From Hymenobacter artigasi (GTDB lineage: Bacteria; Bacteroidota; Bacteroidia; Cytophagales; Hymenobacteraceae), in NCBI RefSeq assembly GCF_012275535.1, contig NZ_JAAVTK010000015.1:1-64000 (forward strand): DNA of 64,000 bases, read 5' to 3'. A program made the translations under genes and the position numbers. Each line of letters begins with the position of its first letter. Position 1 is the first letter of the stretch. Positions 1 to 8,136 of the stretch are shown piece by piece. A model generated the notes under the pieces. The model ran no database searches. It was given only the letters and a program-made list of their open reading frames with translations, and was not told the DNA's origin.

Positions 1-290
1 TAGCCGTCGCCGTTCACGTCCCCCGCCCCCGCCACGCTGAAGCCAAAGTAGTCATTGGCGGTGGCAGCGGGGTCGGTCAGGGTGGTGGCGGGGGTAGTGG
101 CGAGCCCGGCGCTGCCACCCAGGTAGAGGTAGGCCTTGCCCTTGCCGCTACTCGTGCCGTAGGCCCCGACGAGCACGTCGGCGTAGCCATCGCCGTTCAC
201 GTCCCCCGCCCCCGCCACGCTGCGGCCAAATAGGTCATTGGCGGTGGCAGCGGGGTCGGTCAGGGTGGTGGCCGGTGCACTGGCCAGCGG
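1..290. repeat. 183-bp coding tandem repeat (FG-GAP units)
   Basis: The DNA at 1-110 recurs almost unchanged from position 184, giving a 183-bp period inside the FG-GAP gene. The similarity is at nucleotide level, not only protein level, which suggests recent duplication or ongoing homogenisation. More units probably lie beyond the window edge. Confidence 0.75.
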
Positions 291-1127
291 GTCAATGGTG
301 ACGGGATAGGTGGCCCCGGCGTCGCTCACTTCCAGGGCCAGCTCCCGCCGGCCGTGCAGGGCCATCCGGGCGGGCAGGGTGCGGCCGGTGGCATCCCAGG
401 CGCGCAGGTCGGCGTAGCGCAGCACCGGGCCACTCTTGCCATTGGCCGGGGCGAAGCTCAGGGCTGAGCCGTCGGGGGCGGCCGTCACGCGCAGGGCGGT
501 GGCCAGGTGCAGGCGCACCTGCACGGGGCCGGTGCCGGCCGGGCGGTGGGCCAGGTGAAAGGTCTGGCGTACTCCGGCCGGGGTATTTTCATACTCCACG
601 GCCACGGCCTGCCCGGTGCCGTAGGTGGCCGTGGCTTCTGCCACCACCGGGGCCGTGCGGCCCGGGGCGGGCAGCGCCGGGCCACCCACCCGGCCGATGC
701 CGCGCAGCTGCCAGCCTACCTGCCAGGCCGAGCGGTGGGTGTCGCGGTCGGGCACGGCGGCCACGGCGTAGCGGTCGGAGGCCAGGGTGGCCACCAGGCG
801 CTGGGCGGCGTTGCCGGCCACGCGGGTGCCGGCCGGCTGGTCGGCGGCCGCGTAGAGGAAGTAGGAGCGGCGGCGCACGTCGGCCCATACGGCCGCCATG
901 CCTTTGGCCGAGGTATCGGCCGGGACGGGCGCGGCGTGGGCGTGGGCGTGGACTGACGGACGCGGCCGGCCGGGGAAGCCGGGTCCGGTTGGGCGCAAGG
1001 CCGCCGGCTGGTAGGGGCCGGCCGGGGAGCGCGGGGCCGTACCAGCCGAGGTGCGCGAAGGTGCCGGTGCCGCGCACCCCGCTAATACGGCGGCCCAGGC
1101 CGCCACTATCAGATACGTATGTTTCAT
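1..1127 (-). CDS. FG-GAP repeat lipoprotein (3' end outside window)
   Basis: The reading frame stays open from the ATG at 1125-1127 to the window edge, so about 375 residues are seen and the C-terminus is missing. The N-terminus is a lipoprotein signal ending in a lipobox (AVLAGC, Cys about residue 18), so the protein is probably exported and membrane-anchored. After a low-complexity Pro/Ala/His stretch and a beta-rich domain come FG-GAP/VCBS repeats with the calcium-loop-like motif GDVNGDGYADVLVGA. The first two repeats are encoded by near-identical DNA with a 183-bp period (61 residues). Such beta-propellers serve in adhesion or ligand binding; the ligand cannot be read here. Confidence 0.85.
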   Translation of the reverse strand, partial: MKHTYLIVAAWAAVLAGCAAPAPSRTSAGTAPRSPAGPYQPAALRPTGPGFPGRPRPSVHAHAHAAPVPADTSAKGMAAVWADVRRRSYFLYAAADQPAGTRVAGNAAQRLVATLASDRYAVAAVPDRDTHRSAWQVGWQLRGIGRVGGPALPAPGRTAPVVAEATATYGTGQAVAVEYENTPAGVRQTFHLAHRPAGTGPVQVRLHLATALRVTAAPDGSALSFAPANGKSGPVLRYADLRAWDATGRTLPARMALHGRRELALEVSDAGATYPVTIDPLASAPATTLTDPAATANDLFGRSVAGAGDVNGDGYADVLVGAYGTSSGKGKAYLYLGGSAGLATTPATTLTDPAATANDYFGFSVAGAGDVNGDG

Positions 1128-1546
1128 GCAGAAAAAAATAACAGGCTGATTATGACCCCAAAGGTACGCCCTACGGTTCCTGCGACGCGATGGGCCGCCC
1201 AGCTTTTCGCTCCTTCCCGCGGGCCTCGTCTCCCTGCCACGTGCCGCCAGCCGGTTTGGGTTGGGGGCCGTATCCGATGCGCCAGCCGAGCACCCGCACG
1301 AGGCGGTCCCTCCCGGGTGGGTAGCCCCCCCCCTGGTCGAGCCGAACCGCAACCGACAAAGTGCGGGCACAACCTGGAAAAGTACCCGCCGGGCCGCGTC
1401 ACAGCGGGCAGCCCAAAGCGGTACTTATTCCGGGAGTTGTCCGAGAAGCATTCTTATGTTATTCGACTTTTTCAAGGAACTGAGCAACAACCAACTCTTG
1501 CGCCATCATCGGAGGATTACTATTTGAATCAGATGCCAGAAATCGC
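1128..1546. other. Intergenic, no gene supported
   Basis: This stretch has open frames in several directions, but none looks like a protein: they are Arg/Pro/Gly-rich shadow translations without recognisable motifs. It separates the FG-GAP lipoprotein start from the DUF547 remnant. I see no terminator or repeat in it. Confidence 0.5.
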
Positions 1547-1789
1547 TTAACGTGCTATTTTATCCGTTTTCTGAGAGCACCCCTTAAAGCCTTTGTAGTT
1601 GACCAGGCCCTTTTCGGTGACGTGTTTTTTCAGCAGCCGGTCGAAGCCGCTGTGGTCCATTGCGGGGCCGGCCGTGGCCATCGCATAAGTAGTTGCCGGC
1701 AACAGGGCCGGATTCATTGTGGCGAAGGCCGCCACCGCAGCGGCTCCGATGGCGATGATGGCCAGCACGGGCACGAAAGGGATTTTCAT
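1547..1789 (-). pseudogene. Truncated DUF547-type exported protein
   Basis: An 80-residue frame starts with a signal peptide or anchor (MKIPFVPVLAIIAIGAAAVA) and then the segment FDRLLKKHVTEKGLVNYKGF, which matches the start of the DUF547 domain. The frame stops about 15 residues later (CSQKTDKIAR). Intact DUF547 proteins have roughly 200 further residues and none are present nearby. I call it the 5' remnant of a deleted gene next to a recombinase. A functional short peptide is possible but less likely. Confidence 0.6.
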
Positions 1790-1973
1790 AGTTTTGATAT
1801 TGGTGGCGCTGGAGCCGTAGTCGCCCGGCTCGCTCCGGCCTTACAAAACGCGTAGTGCGCGGCGGCCACTTTCGGACATGCCCGATATCACGGCATCATG
1901 GCATGCAAGCCAAAACGTATCTGACTGCTTAAACTTCCTTGCAATACCCTTTTCAATAATTCACAAGGCTTCC

Positions 1974-2016
1974 AAATATAAGTTATGATAACATTTACTT
2001 ATCATAACTTATATTT
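1974..2016. promoter_or_regulatory. 18-7-18 perfect dyad, candidate recombination site or operator
   Basis: Two perfect 18-bp inverted arms (1974-1991 and 1999-2016) flank a 7-bp spacer (CATTTAC) in an AT-rich pocket 105 bp upstream of the tyrosine recombinase. Tyrosine recombinase core sites are inverted arms around a 6-8 bp spacer, so this may be the enzyme's own crossover site. It could instead be a regulator operator or hairpin in the leader. Confidence 0.55.
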
Positions 2017-2120
2017 GAGGGATAAAAAAGGAAGCTTTTCGGACGTTTTCGAAACCTATATATAAGGTATCAATTCGCGGTCTGAATCAGCTCGCTTTAC
2101 CGACGCCTCAAATCCCTTCC

Positions 2121-3173
2121 ATGAGCGAAGACCTTTCCATCATCCCGGCATCAACCGGCAACCAATCGGTCAGCGCCCAGCTGGCCCGGGCCTCGGCCAA
2201 AGTCGCGGGCTTTCTCGAAACCGGTCTGCAGGGCGCGGCCAATACGGAGCGCGCCTACACCTCGGACCTGAAAAGCTACGTGGCCTTCTGCGAGCATCAG
2301 GGCTTGCGGGCGCTGCCGGCCGACGTGGAAACGCTCACCGAGTACGTGGCCTATCTCGCCACGGAAAAAGCGGAGCCAGCCGCCGAGGACCGGCACAAAA
2401 AAAAGAAGGGCCAGCAGCCGCTCACCGGGCCGCACGCGCTGGCGACCATCAAGCGGCACCTGGCGGCCATCCGCAAAGCCCACCAGCTGGCCGGCCACCG
2501 GCTGCCGGCCACGCTCGATGCCCTGAACACCGTCATGGAAGGCATCGCCCGTACCCTGGGTAAGCGGCAGGACCAGGCGCAGGCGTTCACGGTCGAGGAG
2601 CTGAAGCAGGCCATTCGGCGCATCGACCTGGAAACGGCGGCCGGCCTGCGGGACCGGGCGCTGCTGCTGCTGGGCTTCGCGGGGGCTTTCCGGCGCTCCG
2701 AGCTGGTGGGGCTGAACATTGAGCAGCTGGAATTCACCGAGCGCGCTTTGCTGGTGCACCTGGCCAAAAGCAAAACCAACCAGTACGGCGCGGTGGAGGA
2801 CAAAGCCATTTTCTACGCGCCCAATATGGACTTCTGCCCGGTGCGCAGCCTGCGTGCCTGGCTGAATTTGCTGGGCCGCACCACGGGGCCGCTGTTCGTG
2901 AAGATTCCTCGGGCCGCTCCTAATCAAATGGCTACCCCGTCGGAAAAGCGGCTCTCGGATATCTCCATTAACAAGCTGGTGCAAAAGCGGCTGGGGCCGG
3001 ACTATTCGGCCCACTCGCTGCGCGTGTCTTTCGTGACGGTGGCCGTGCTCAACGGACAATCTCACAAGGCGATTAAAAACCAGACCAAACAGAAAACGGA
3101 TGCCATGATTGAGCGCTATACCCAGCTCAACAATGTGGTTTCGTACAATGCCGCGCAGGCGTTGGGCTTGTAA
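2121..3173 (+). CDS. Tyrosine-type site-specific recombinase/integrase
   Basis: This 350-residue protein has an N-terminal SAM-like core-binding domain (about residues 20-140) and a C-terminal catalytic domain. The catalytic set is visible: Arg191/192 in GFAGAFRRSELVGL, H298-S-L-R301, and the nucleophile Y333 in MIERYTQ. The HSLRVSFVTVAV plus QTKQKTDAMIERYTQ pattern is that of chromosomal and phage-island integrases rather than XerC/D. A run of lysines (HKKKKGQQ) interrupts the core-binding domain. It stands alone, next to a DUF547 remnant and a strong dyad, which suggests a decayed mobile element. It would cut and rejoin DNA at a specific site. Confidence 0.9.
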   Translation: MSEDLSIIPASTGNQSVSAQLARASAKVAGFLETGLQGAANTERAYTSDLKSYVAFCEHQGLRALPADVETLTEYVAYLATEKAEPAAEDRHKKKKGQQPLTGPHALATIKRHLAAIRKAHQLAGHRLPATLDALNTVMEGIARTLGKRQDQAQAFTVEELKQAIRRIDLETAAGLRDRALLLLGFAGAFRRSELVGLNIEQLEFTERALLVHLAKSKTNQYGAVEDKAIFYAPNMDFCPVRSLRAWLNLLGRTTGPLFVKIPRAAPNQMATPSEKRLSDISINKLVQKRLGPDYSAHSLRVSFVTVAVLNGQSHKAIKNQTKQKTDAMIERYTQLNNVVSYNAAQALGL

Positions 3174-3326
3174 CCCTGACAGCTACGCGCCCGCCGGGCA
3201 CCGCGTGCCCCCGGCCTTTTGCCTTGATGAAGCCCGGCCATTTCCTGCCGGTTCTGTGGTGGGCGGGCGGGGCCTGGCTGTTGGTGCAGGGATAGAACGG
3301 ACGAATTGGCGTCATTAATTCTTCAT

Positions 3327-3363
3327 TTGATGAATATCATGCGCTGCGGCAATTATTGTCATG
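3327..3363 (+). promoter_or_regulatory. FNR-like bipartite box S6 (BON/USP promoter)
   Basis: TTGAT-GAAT-ATCAT at 3327-3340 is an almost ideal FNR-type site. A degenerate second half ending in GTCAT follows. The TTTG of a GATTTTTG -7-like box starts at 3389, 62 bp after the first T, the same spacing as at five other boxes in this window. The predicted start near 3399 would read through a leader of about 320 nt into the BON gene. Confidence 0.6.
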
Positions 3364-3380
3364 GGGCTGGCCACGCTTTT

Positions 3381-3400
3381 GATTGATTTTTGTATCAATC
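3381..3400. promoter_or_regulatory. GATTGAT-N6-ATCAATC dyad over the S6 -7 region
   Basis: A perfect 7-6-7 dyad spans the predicted -7 box of the S6 promoter. Its spacing is that of CRP-family sites, and its position would suit a repressor or autoregulation. No second copy was seen. Confidence 0.4.
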
Positions 3401-3516
3401 CAGCTTTCAATTGACTTTCAGCGCGATGCCGGCGCATAGCTAAAGCTTCCCAGATACCTGGAGTACTGCGGTGGGGGCTTGCCAGTACTGCGCTGCCGTC
3501 TACTGGCAGAACGACG

Positions 3517-3663
3517 ATGCTGCAGGCCCTGACCCGGGGCATCGACCTCATCCTGCGGCTCATGGCCCGCAACCCGGCGCGCGCCGAGATATGCGCCGCC
3601 GGTGCCGCTTACGAGCACCTGCATCGTCAGCAGTGTACGACGGCCGGTCGCAGTTGCTCCTAA
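3517..3663 (+). CDS. Possible small leader ORF (48 aa)
   Basis: An ATG-initiated frame encodes MLQALTRGIDLILRLMARNP and a helical, Arg-rich remainder ending at TAA 3661-3663. It lies in the long predicted leader between promoter S6 and the BON gene. The frame is open upstream to 3415, so it could also be the end of a decayed gene. I recognise no family. It is listed because nothing else explains this GC-rich stretch. Confidence 0.25.
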   Translation: MLQALTRGIDLILRLMARNPARAEICAAGAAYEHLHRQQCTTAGRSCS

Positions 3664-3721
3664 AAAGCCGCAAAGTACCTGTCAATCCATTGAACTACAA
3701 TATATTATTCCTCCAAATGCT

Positions 3722-5206
3722 ATGATTGCGCCTCACCTCCTGATTATACCAGCCACCGCCGAAACCATGGCCGATGCCGACATCACCATGGCCATCAAAC
3801 GGCTATTTACCAACCAGAAAGGCCTGAACGAGCATTTGCTGGATGTGGCCACGCACGAGGGCCTGGTGACGCTGACTGGTTTCACCGACAACCTGCTGGC
3901 CCGGCAGCGGGCCGAGGACATTGCCCTGGCCGTGCGCGGCGTGCGCGGCGTTGCCAGCACGGTGGCCGTGCGTACCCCCGCCCGGCCCGATGCCGACTTG
4001 CAGCGCGACGTGTGCGGCGCCCTGGCCGACGACCCCGCCACCGGCGACTACCAGGTGCAGGGCACTGCGGCCGGGGGCGTAGTCACGCTCACGGGCATGG
4101 TGCAGTCGTGGGCCGAGAAGCAGCTGGTGCTGCGCGTGGTGCAGGGCGTGCGGGGCGTAACGAGCCTCCTAACGGAGGACCTGGCCATTCAAAAGGGCGA
4201 AATTGTGAATTCTGATGAGGAAATCACCATTCAGATTCAGGAGCTGCTCGACTGGGATGTTCGGGTGAACAGCGCCCTGGTGCAGGTGTGCACCACCGAG
4301 TCCGTGGTGCACCTGTCGGGTACGGTGGGCACGGCCACGGAGCGGGACCACGTGGTGGCCATAGCCTACCAGACCGGAGCCGCCCACGTAGATGCCCGCG
4401 ACTTGTCTGTGGTCTACTGGGCGCTGAGCAGCGAGCTGCGGCGCGGGAAGTTTGCGCTCCGGGCCGACGAGGCCATTGTGGAGGCCGTGCGCGGCGTCCT
4501 GCACCGCAACCCCCGCGGGCGCTGCTCCGAAACGCTGGTGCAGGCCCATGAAGGCGTTGTGACGCTGGCCGGCACAGTGAGCAACCTGCGCGCCCGCCAG
4601 GAAGCCGAGCACGACGCCCGCCTCGTGGTGGGCGTGACCGAAGTACACAACCTATTGAAGGTACGGCCCAGACACCTGGTGCCCGATGCCGCTATTCGCC
4701 AGGCCATTCTGGCCGCGCTGGCCCGCGACCCCTACGTGGGGCACTTCTATTTTACCGTGAGCATGAGCAACGGCCAGGCTACCGTGCACGGGCAGGTAGA
4801 CCATGCGTTTGAGCGCGAGCGGGTGGGCGATGTGGCCGCCGGGGCCAGCGGTGTGCTGGCCGTGGCCAACCTGGTAGCCGAGCCCGCCGAAGCGCGGCCC
4901 GAAGCCCTTGCCCGGCCGGGCAGCCCCGACCCCGACTCCGACTACGCACTGGCCGGCCGCATCCGGGAGCGCCACTTCTGGTCGGCCAGCCTGCACGACC
5001 AGGACATTGCAGTGCAGGTGAGCCACGGCCGCGCCACCCTCACCGGCACCGTAGATAGCTGGCCCGAGCGCCAGCAGGCCACCATCGAAGCCTATGAGGC
5101 CGGGGCCCACGACGTGAGCAACCACCTGCTTGTGCTGGCCCCGGCAGGCCCCGGGCAGCAGGGCACTCATCCCCCTGCTCATCTGCTAACCAACGCCCAC
5201 CGCTAG
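3722..5206 (+). CDS. Six-BON-domain protein
   Basis: About 494 residues consisting of six consecutive BON domains of roughly 65-70 residues. Each has the pattern D-x-x-I, then a Val/His-Leu-x-Gly strand and a V-x-x-V ending (for example GLVTLTGFTDN, GVVTLTGMVQS, GRATLTGTVDS). BON domains occur in OsmY-like envelope or stress proteins and are thought to bind membranes or small ligands. No signal peptide is apparent, so the protein may be cytoplasmic. ATG 3722 is used; ATG 3767 (MADADITMAIKRL) is the alternative and better matches the start of the first domain. It heads the USP cluster, 67 bp before the first USP, and is probably expressed from promoter S6. Confidence 0.88.
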   Translation: MIAPHLLIIPATAETMADADITMAIKRLFTNQKGLNEHLLDVATHEGLVTLTGFTDNLLARQRAEDIALAVRGVRGVASTVAVRTPARPDADLQRDVCGALADDPATGDYQVQGTAAGGVVTLTGMVQSWAEKQLVLRVVQGVRGVTSLLTEDLAIQKGEIVNSDEEITIQIQELLDWDVRVNSALVQVCTTESVVHLSGTVGTATERDHVVAIAYQTGAAHVDARDLSVVYWALSSELRRGKFALRADEAIVEAVRGVLHRNPRGRCSETLVQAHEGVVTLAGTVSNLRARQEAEHDARLVVGVTEVHNLLKVRPRHLVPDAAIRQAILAALARDPYVGHFYFTVSMSNGQATVHGQVDHAFERERVGDVAAGASGVLAVANLVAEPAEARPEALARPGSPDPDSDYALAGRIRERHFWSASLHDQDIAVQVSHGRATLTGTVDSWPERQQATIEAYEAGAHDVSNHLLVLAPAGPGQQGTHPPAHLLTNAHR

Positions 5207-5273
5207 CGCCAGCACCCGGAGTGTCCGGGCCGCCCACGGGTTTTCCAATTCACCCCTTTTTTCTCCTACTACT

Positions 5274-6092
5274 ATGGCTTCCCCCCTTGTCGTACTGACT
5301 GATTTTTACGCCGTCACCGCCCGGGCGCTGTCCTACGCGGCGGGGCTGGCGGTGTCAATGAAAACGGAGCTGGTGCTGCTGCACGCCCGCCACGACGTGC
5401 TGCTGGCTCCCATCGACTACGGCCCCTATTCGCCCGTCAGCGACAATGCCACCGACCGGGCCCTGCAAACGCTGGCCGCCGCGCAACCCGTGCCCACCGA
5501 GGTAGATGTGTCGGACCAGGAGCTGACCGAGGCCGTGCGCGCCGCCGTGCGCCGCCACCACCCCCTGCTGCTGGTGCTGGGCCGCCCCGAAACGGCCGAC
5601 GCACCCGTGGAAATCGTGACCGGCACGGCCATGGACCTGCTCACCGCCGTGCCCTACCCGCTGCTGGTGGTGCCGCCCCCCGCCGGCGAAACCTTCCCGC
5701 CCCGCCGCCTGCTGCTGGCCGTAGACGGCGAGCCGTTTGTGCTGTTCCGGCATCAGAACGTGGTCCGGCAGCTGCTGCGCCTGGCGGAGGGCACGCTGAA
5801 CGTGGTGCGCGTAACCGACGACAGCCACGCGCGCCTGGGGGCCGAAGCTATTTTGCGCACGGTGGCCGACAACGACCTTACCGAGGTGCTGCCCCCCAGC
5901 CAGCTATATGAAGTGTATGACCGCTCGGTAGTGAGCGGGATACTGGCCGAAGCGGCCCGGCAGGAAGCCGACCTGCTGGTGGTCGTGGCCCGGCACCACA
6001 GCCTTATCGGCAGCCTGTTTCATCGCAGTGTCACGGCCCAGCTGCTGGAGCACAGCCCGGTTCCGGTGCTGGTGCTACCCGCCGAAGACTAG
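5274..6092 (+). CDS. Universal stress protein, double domain (USP 1)
   Basis: 272 residues made of two UspA-like halves. The first starts LVVLTDFYAVTARALSYAAG and the second starts after PPRRLLLAVDGEPF. The C-terminal half ends LFHRSVT...SPVPVLVLP. The classical ATP-binding motif G-2x-G-9x-G-(S/T) is not seen at that place, so nucleotide binding is doubtful. Many Bacteroidota USPs share this LFHRSVT form. It follows the BON gene closely and is followed 33 bp later by USP 2, consistent with one transcript. The role is inferred as survival under stress or growth arrest, in the cytoplasm. Confidence 0.88.
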   Translation: MASPLVVLTDFYAVTARALSYAAGLAVSMKTELVLLHARHDVLLAPIDYGPYSPVSDNATDRALQTLAAAQPVPTEVDVSDQELTEAVRAAVRRHHPLLLVLGRPETADAPVEIVTGTAMDLLTAVPYPLLVVPPPAGETFPPRRLLLAVDGEPFVLFRHQNVVRQLLRLAEGTLNVVRVTDDSHARLGAEAILRTVADNDLTEVLPPSQLYEVYDRSVVSGILAEAARQEADLLVVVARHHSLIGSLFHRSVTAQLLEHSPVPVLVLPAED

Positions 6093-6125
6093 TGCGACTT
6101 TTATCCTGTTGCCCAAACACTTGCC

Positions 6126-6947
6126 ATGGAAGCATCTTTCATTGTCCTCACCGATTTTTTCACGGTATATCCGCAGGCCCTGGCCTACACCACCAGCCTG
6201 GCGGCCGCGCAGCAGGCCCGCGTGGTGCTGCTGCACGTGTGCCACAATGGCCTGCACGGTCCCGGCGAGAAAGGCAGCCCGCGCACCGAATGGAACAAGC
6301 GGCAAAAACAGCGGGAGCTAGCCCGGCTGACCACTAACCGGCCCGTGCCCACGGAGCTGGTGGTATCGGAAGATGTTTTTACTGAGGCCGTTGGCCAGAC
6401 CGTGCGGGCTCAGCAGGGCCAGCTGCTGGTGCTGGGCCAGCCCGGCGCGGCCGAGCAACCCGTGGAAATAGTAGCCGACGTGGCCCAGCTGCTGCTGGAG
6501 CAAGCCCTGTGCCCGGTGCTGGTGGTGCCCCCCACGGCCTCGGAGGGCTTGCCGCCCCGCCGGCTGCTGCTGGCCGTGGACGGCGAGCCCCTGGACCTGC
6601 ACCCACTCCCGGCGCTGGTGCACCAGCTGCTGGCCGGCCCGCAGGCCGCGCTGCAGGTGGTGTATATACCCGAAAGCGCGACGGACCGTCCCGACCCAGT
6701 TGCCGTGCTCAATACCATCCGCCTCAATGGGGTGGTGCCGGCCATCCCGCTCAGCCGCCTGCACCTGCACCACGCACCCGATGTGGTGGCCGGTATTCTG
6801 GCCGAAGCCGTGCGCCAGCAGGCCGATATGCTGGTGGTCGTGGCCCGGCAACGCAGCCTTATCAGCAGCTTTTTTCACCGCAGCATCACGGCCCGGCTCC
6901 TGGAGCAAAGCCCGATTCCGGTGCTGGCACTGCCGGCCCGCGACTAG
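6126..6947 (+). CDS. Universal stress protein, double domain (USP 2)
   Basis: 273 residues, clearly a paralogue of USP 1: start MEASFIVLTDFFTVYPQALA, second-half start PPRRLLLAVDGEPLDL, and end SFFHRSIT...SPIPVLALP. No canonical Walker-like USP ATP motif is visible. It is 33 bp downstream of USP 1 and in the same orientation. Part of the first half (residues about 40-62) is Lys/Arg/Gly-rich and differs from its sisters. The copies are divergent enough in protein sequence that the amplification is old, unlike the intergenic repeats between them. Confidence 0.87.
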   Translation: MEASFIVLTDFFTVYPQALAYTTSLAAAQQARVVLLHVCHNGLHGPGEKGSPRTEWNKRQKQRELARLTTNRPVPTELVVSEDVFTEAVGQTVRAQQGQLLVLGQPGAAEQPVEIVADVAQLLLEQALCPVLVVPPTASEGLPPRRLLLAVDGEPLDLHPLPALVHQLLAGPQAALQVVYIPESATDRPDPVAVLNTIRLNGVVPAIPLSRLHLHHAPDVVAGILAEAVRQQADMLVVVARQRSLISSFFHRSITARLLEQSPIPVLALPARD

Positions 6948-6972
6948 CCCCGGCGGCTGATTGCAACCGCTT

Positions 6973-7083
6973 ATCACTTAAGCAGGCAGTCAGTAACAAG
7001 TAGTCAGTAGCCCGATGTCAGCCAGCTAAAAATCAGGCGATTGATTCCGGTCTGACTGCCGATTACTGATGACTTATCACTTA
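6973..7083 (-). repeat. Dispersed palindromic repeat R1, copy 1 (inverted)
   Basis: This is the reverse complement of the five other R1 copies. It carries the shared core (reading on the minus strand) GTCAGACCGGAATCAATC, then TGATTTTTAGC, bounded by AGTAGTCAGT/ACTGACTACT arms. It fills the gap between USP 2 and USP 3. Confidence 0.8.
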
Positions 7084-7095
7084 GAATTTTCCGAT

Positions 7096-7959
7096 ATGAA
7101 TCCTTCAATTGTGGTGTTGGTCAATCTTTCTGAGGCGGCGGAGCAGGCGGCTCGCTACGCCGCCGTGCTGGGCGCGCCGCTGCACGTGCACCTGGAGCTG
7201 GTCAACGTTTATCAGCCCCCCATCCTGGCCTCCGGGCTGGCGGCGGTGCCGATGCACTACTTCCCCCAGATGCAGGCCGAGACCGAAGACGCCTTGCAGG
7301 CGCTGGCCCAGCGCCTGCCCGCGCCCACCGAAGCAACGGTAGTCGCGGCCCCCATTGCCGATGCCGTGCAGGAAGCCATTGCGCACCACCGCCCGCTGCT
7401 GCTGGCCATGAGCCTGAGCCCCGAGCAGGACCTGCTCGACTACCTGCTGCGCAACCACGTGCTGCCCGTGTTGCGCGCCACCCACCACCCGCTGCTGCTG
7501 GTGCCCGAAGCCGGCCCGCCCCCCAGCCGGCCGCGCCGCGTGCTGGTAGCCATCGATGGCGATTTTTTTACCCTCAGTGCTGCCACCCTGGCCCTGGCTC
7601 CGCTGCTGGCGAGCTGGCAGGCAACTTATTCGGTGGTGCACGTTCGAACCCTTGCGAGCGGAGGCGTGCGGCCCGATGGCTATGAGCAGCTGGGCGGGCC
7701 GCTGCGCAAGCTGCTGCCCACGGCCGCGCCGCTGGCGCTGTACGACGATGCCGGCCACGCTCCGGCTCCCGGGGTACTGCGCGCCGTGGCCGAAACGCAG
7801 GCCGACTTGCTGATTCTCATTGCCCGTCCCCGCAGCTTCCTGGGCCGGCTGTTTCATCGCAGCGTCACGGCGCAGGTGCTGCGCGGCTGCCCCGTGCCGG
7901 TGCTGCTGCTGCCCACCAATGCCCCGGACCAGCCCGACTACCTGCTCATTATGAGCTGA
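7096..7959 (+). CDS. Universal stress protein, double domain (USP 3)
   Basis: 287 residues from ATG 7096 (MNPSIVVLVNLSEAAEQAAR). An upstream ATG at 7069 lies inside the R1 repeat and would add nine residues unlike other USPs, so it is not used. The two USP halves meet near RPRRVLVAIDGDFF, and the end is LFHRSVTAQVLRGCPVPVLLLP. The ATP-binding glycine motif is absent. It is separated from USP 2 by one R1 repeat and from USP 4 by another, so it may be uncoupled from the upstream genes. Confidence 0.87.
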   Translation: MNPSIVVLVNLSEAAEQAARYAAVLGAPLHVHLELVNVYQPPILASGLAAVPMHYFPQMQAETEDALQALAQRLPAPTEATVVAAPIADAVQEAIAHHRPLLLAMSLSPEQDLLDYLLRNHVLPVLRATHHPLLLVPEAGPPPSRPRRVLVAIDGDFFTLSAATLALAPLLASWQATYSVVHVRTLASGGVRPDGYEQLGGPLRKLLPTAAPLALYDDAGHAPAPGVLRAVAETQADLLILIARPRSFLGRLFHRSVTAQVLRGCPVPVLLLPTNAPDQPDYLLIMS

Positions 7960-8017
7960 CACGCCGCCCGGCCGGCCCCTTTTTTCCCTCCCCCGGGTTG
8001 TCACAAGCTACTCTCAT

Positions 8018-8128
8018 TAAGTAGTCAGTCATCAGTAATCAGTAATCAGACTGAAATCAACTGCCTGATTTTTAGCTAGCTGAAATCTGATAACTGACTA
8101 CTTGTTACTGACTACCTGCTTAAACTTC
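8018..8128 (+). repeat. Dispersed palindromic repeat R1, copy 2
   Basis: Starts AAGTAGTCAGTCATCAGTAA, contains GACTGAAATCAACTGCCTGA and TTTTTAGCTAGCTGAAATC, and ends in ACTGACTACCTGCTTAA directly before USP 4. The TAGTCAGT and ACTGACTA ends allow a cruciform or RNA hairpin. Confidence 0.82.
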
Positions 8129-8136
8129 GCTTCACT

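Noticed and set aside
1119..1550. 143-residue plus-strand frame between the FG-GAP and DUF547 genes
   Set aside because: No motif, Arg/Pro-rich composition, and its start lies in the 5' region of a divergent gene.
1890..1910. Seventh FNR-like box before the DUF547 remnant
   Set aside because: TTGCA-TGCC-ATGAT on the minus strand is 61 bp from a TTTG but lacks the TTGAY half-site and the GC core; too degenerate to claim.
2151..3065. Long minus-strand frame opposite the tyrosine recombinase
   Set aside because: A shadow ORF caused by GC-rich codon bias; the plus strand has the catalytic residues.
3315..3572. 85-residue minus-strand frame in the BON leader
   Set aside because: Composition is irregular and it runs antisense through the predicted S6 promoter.
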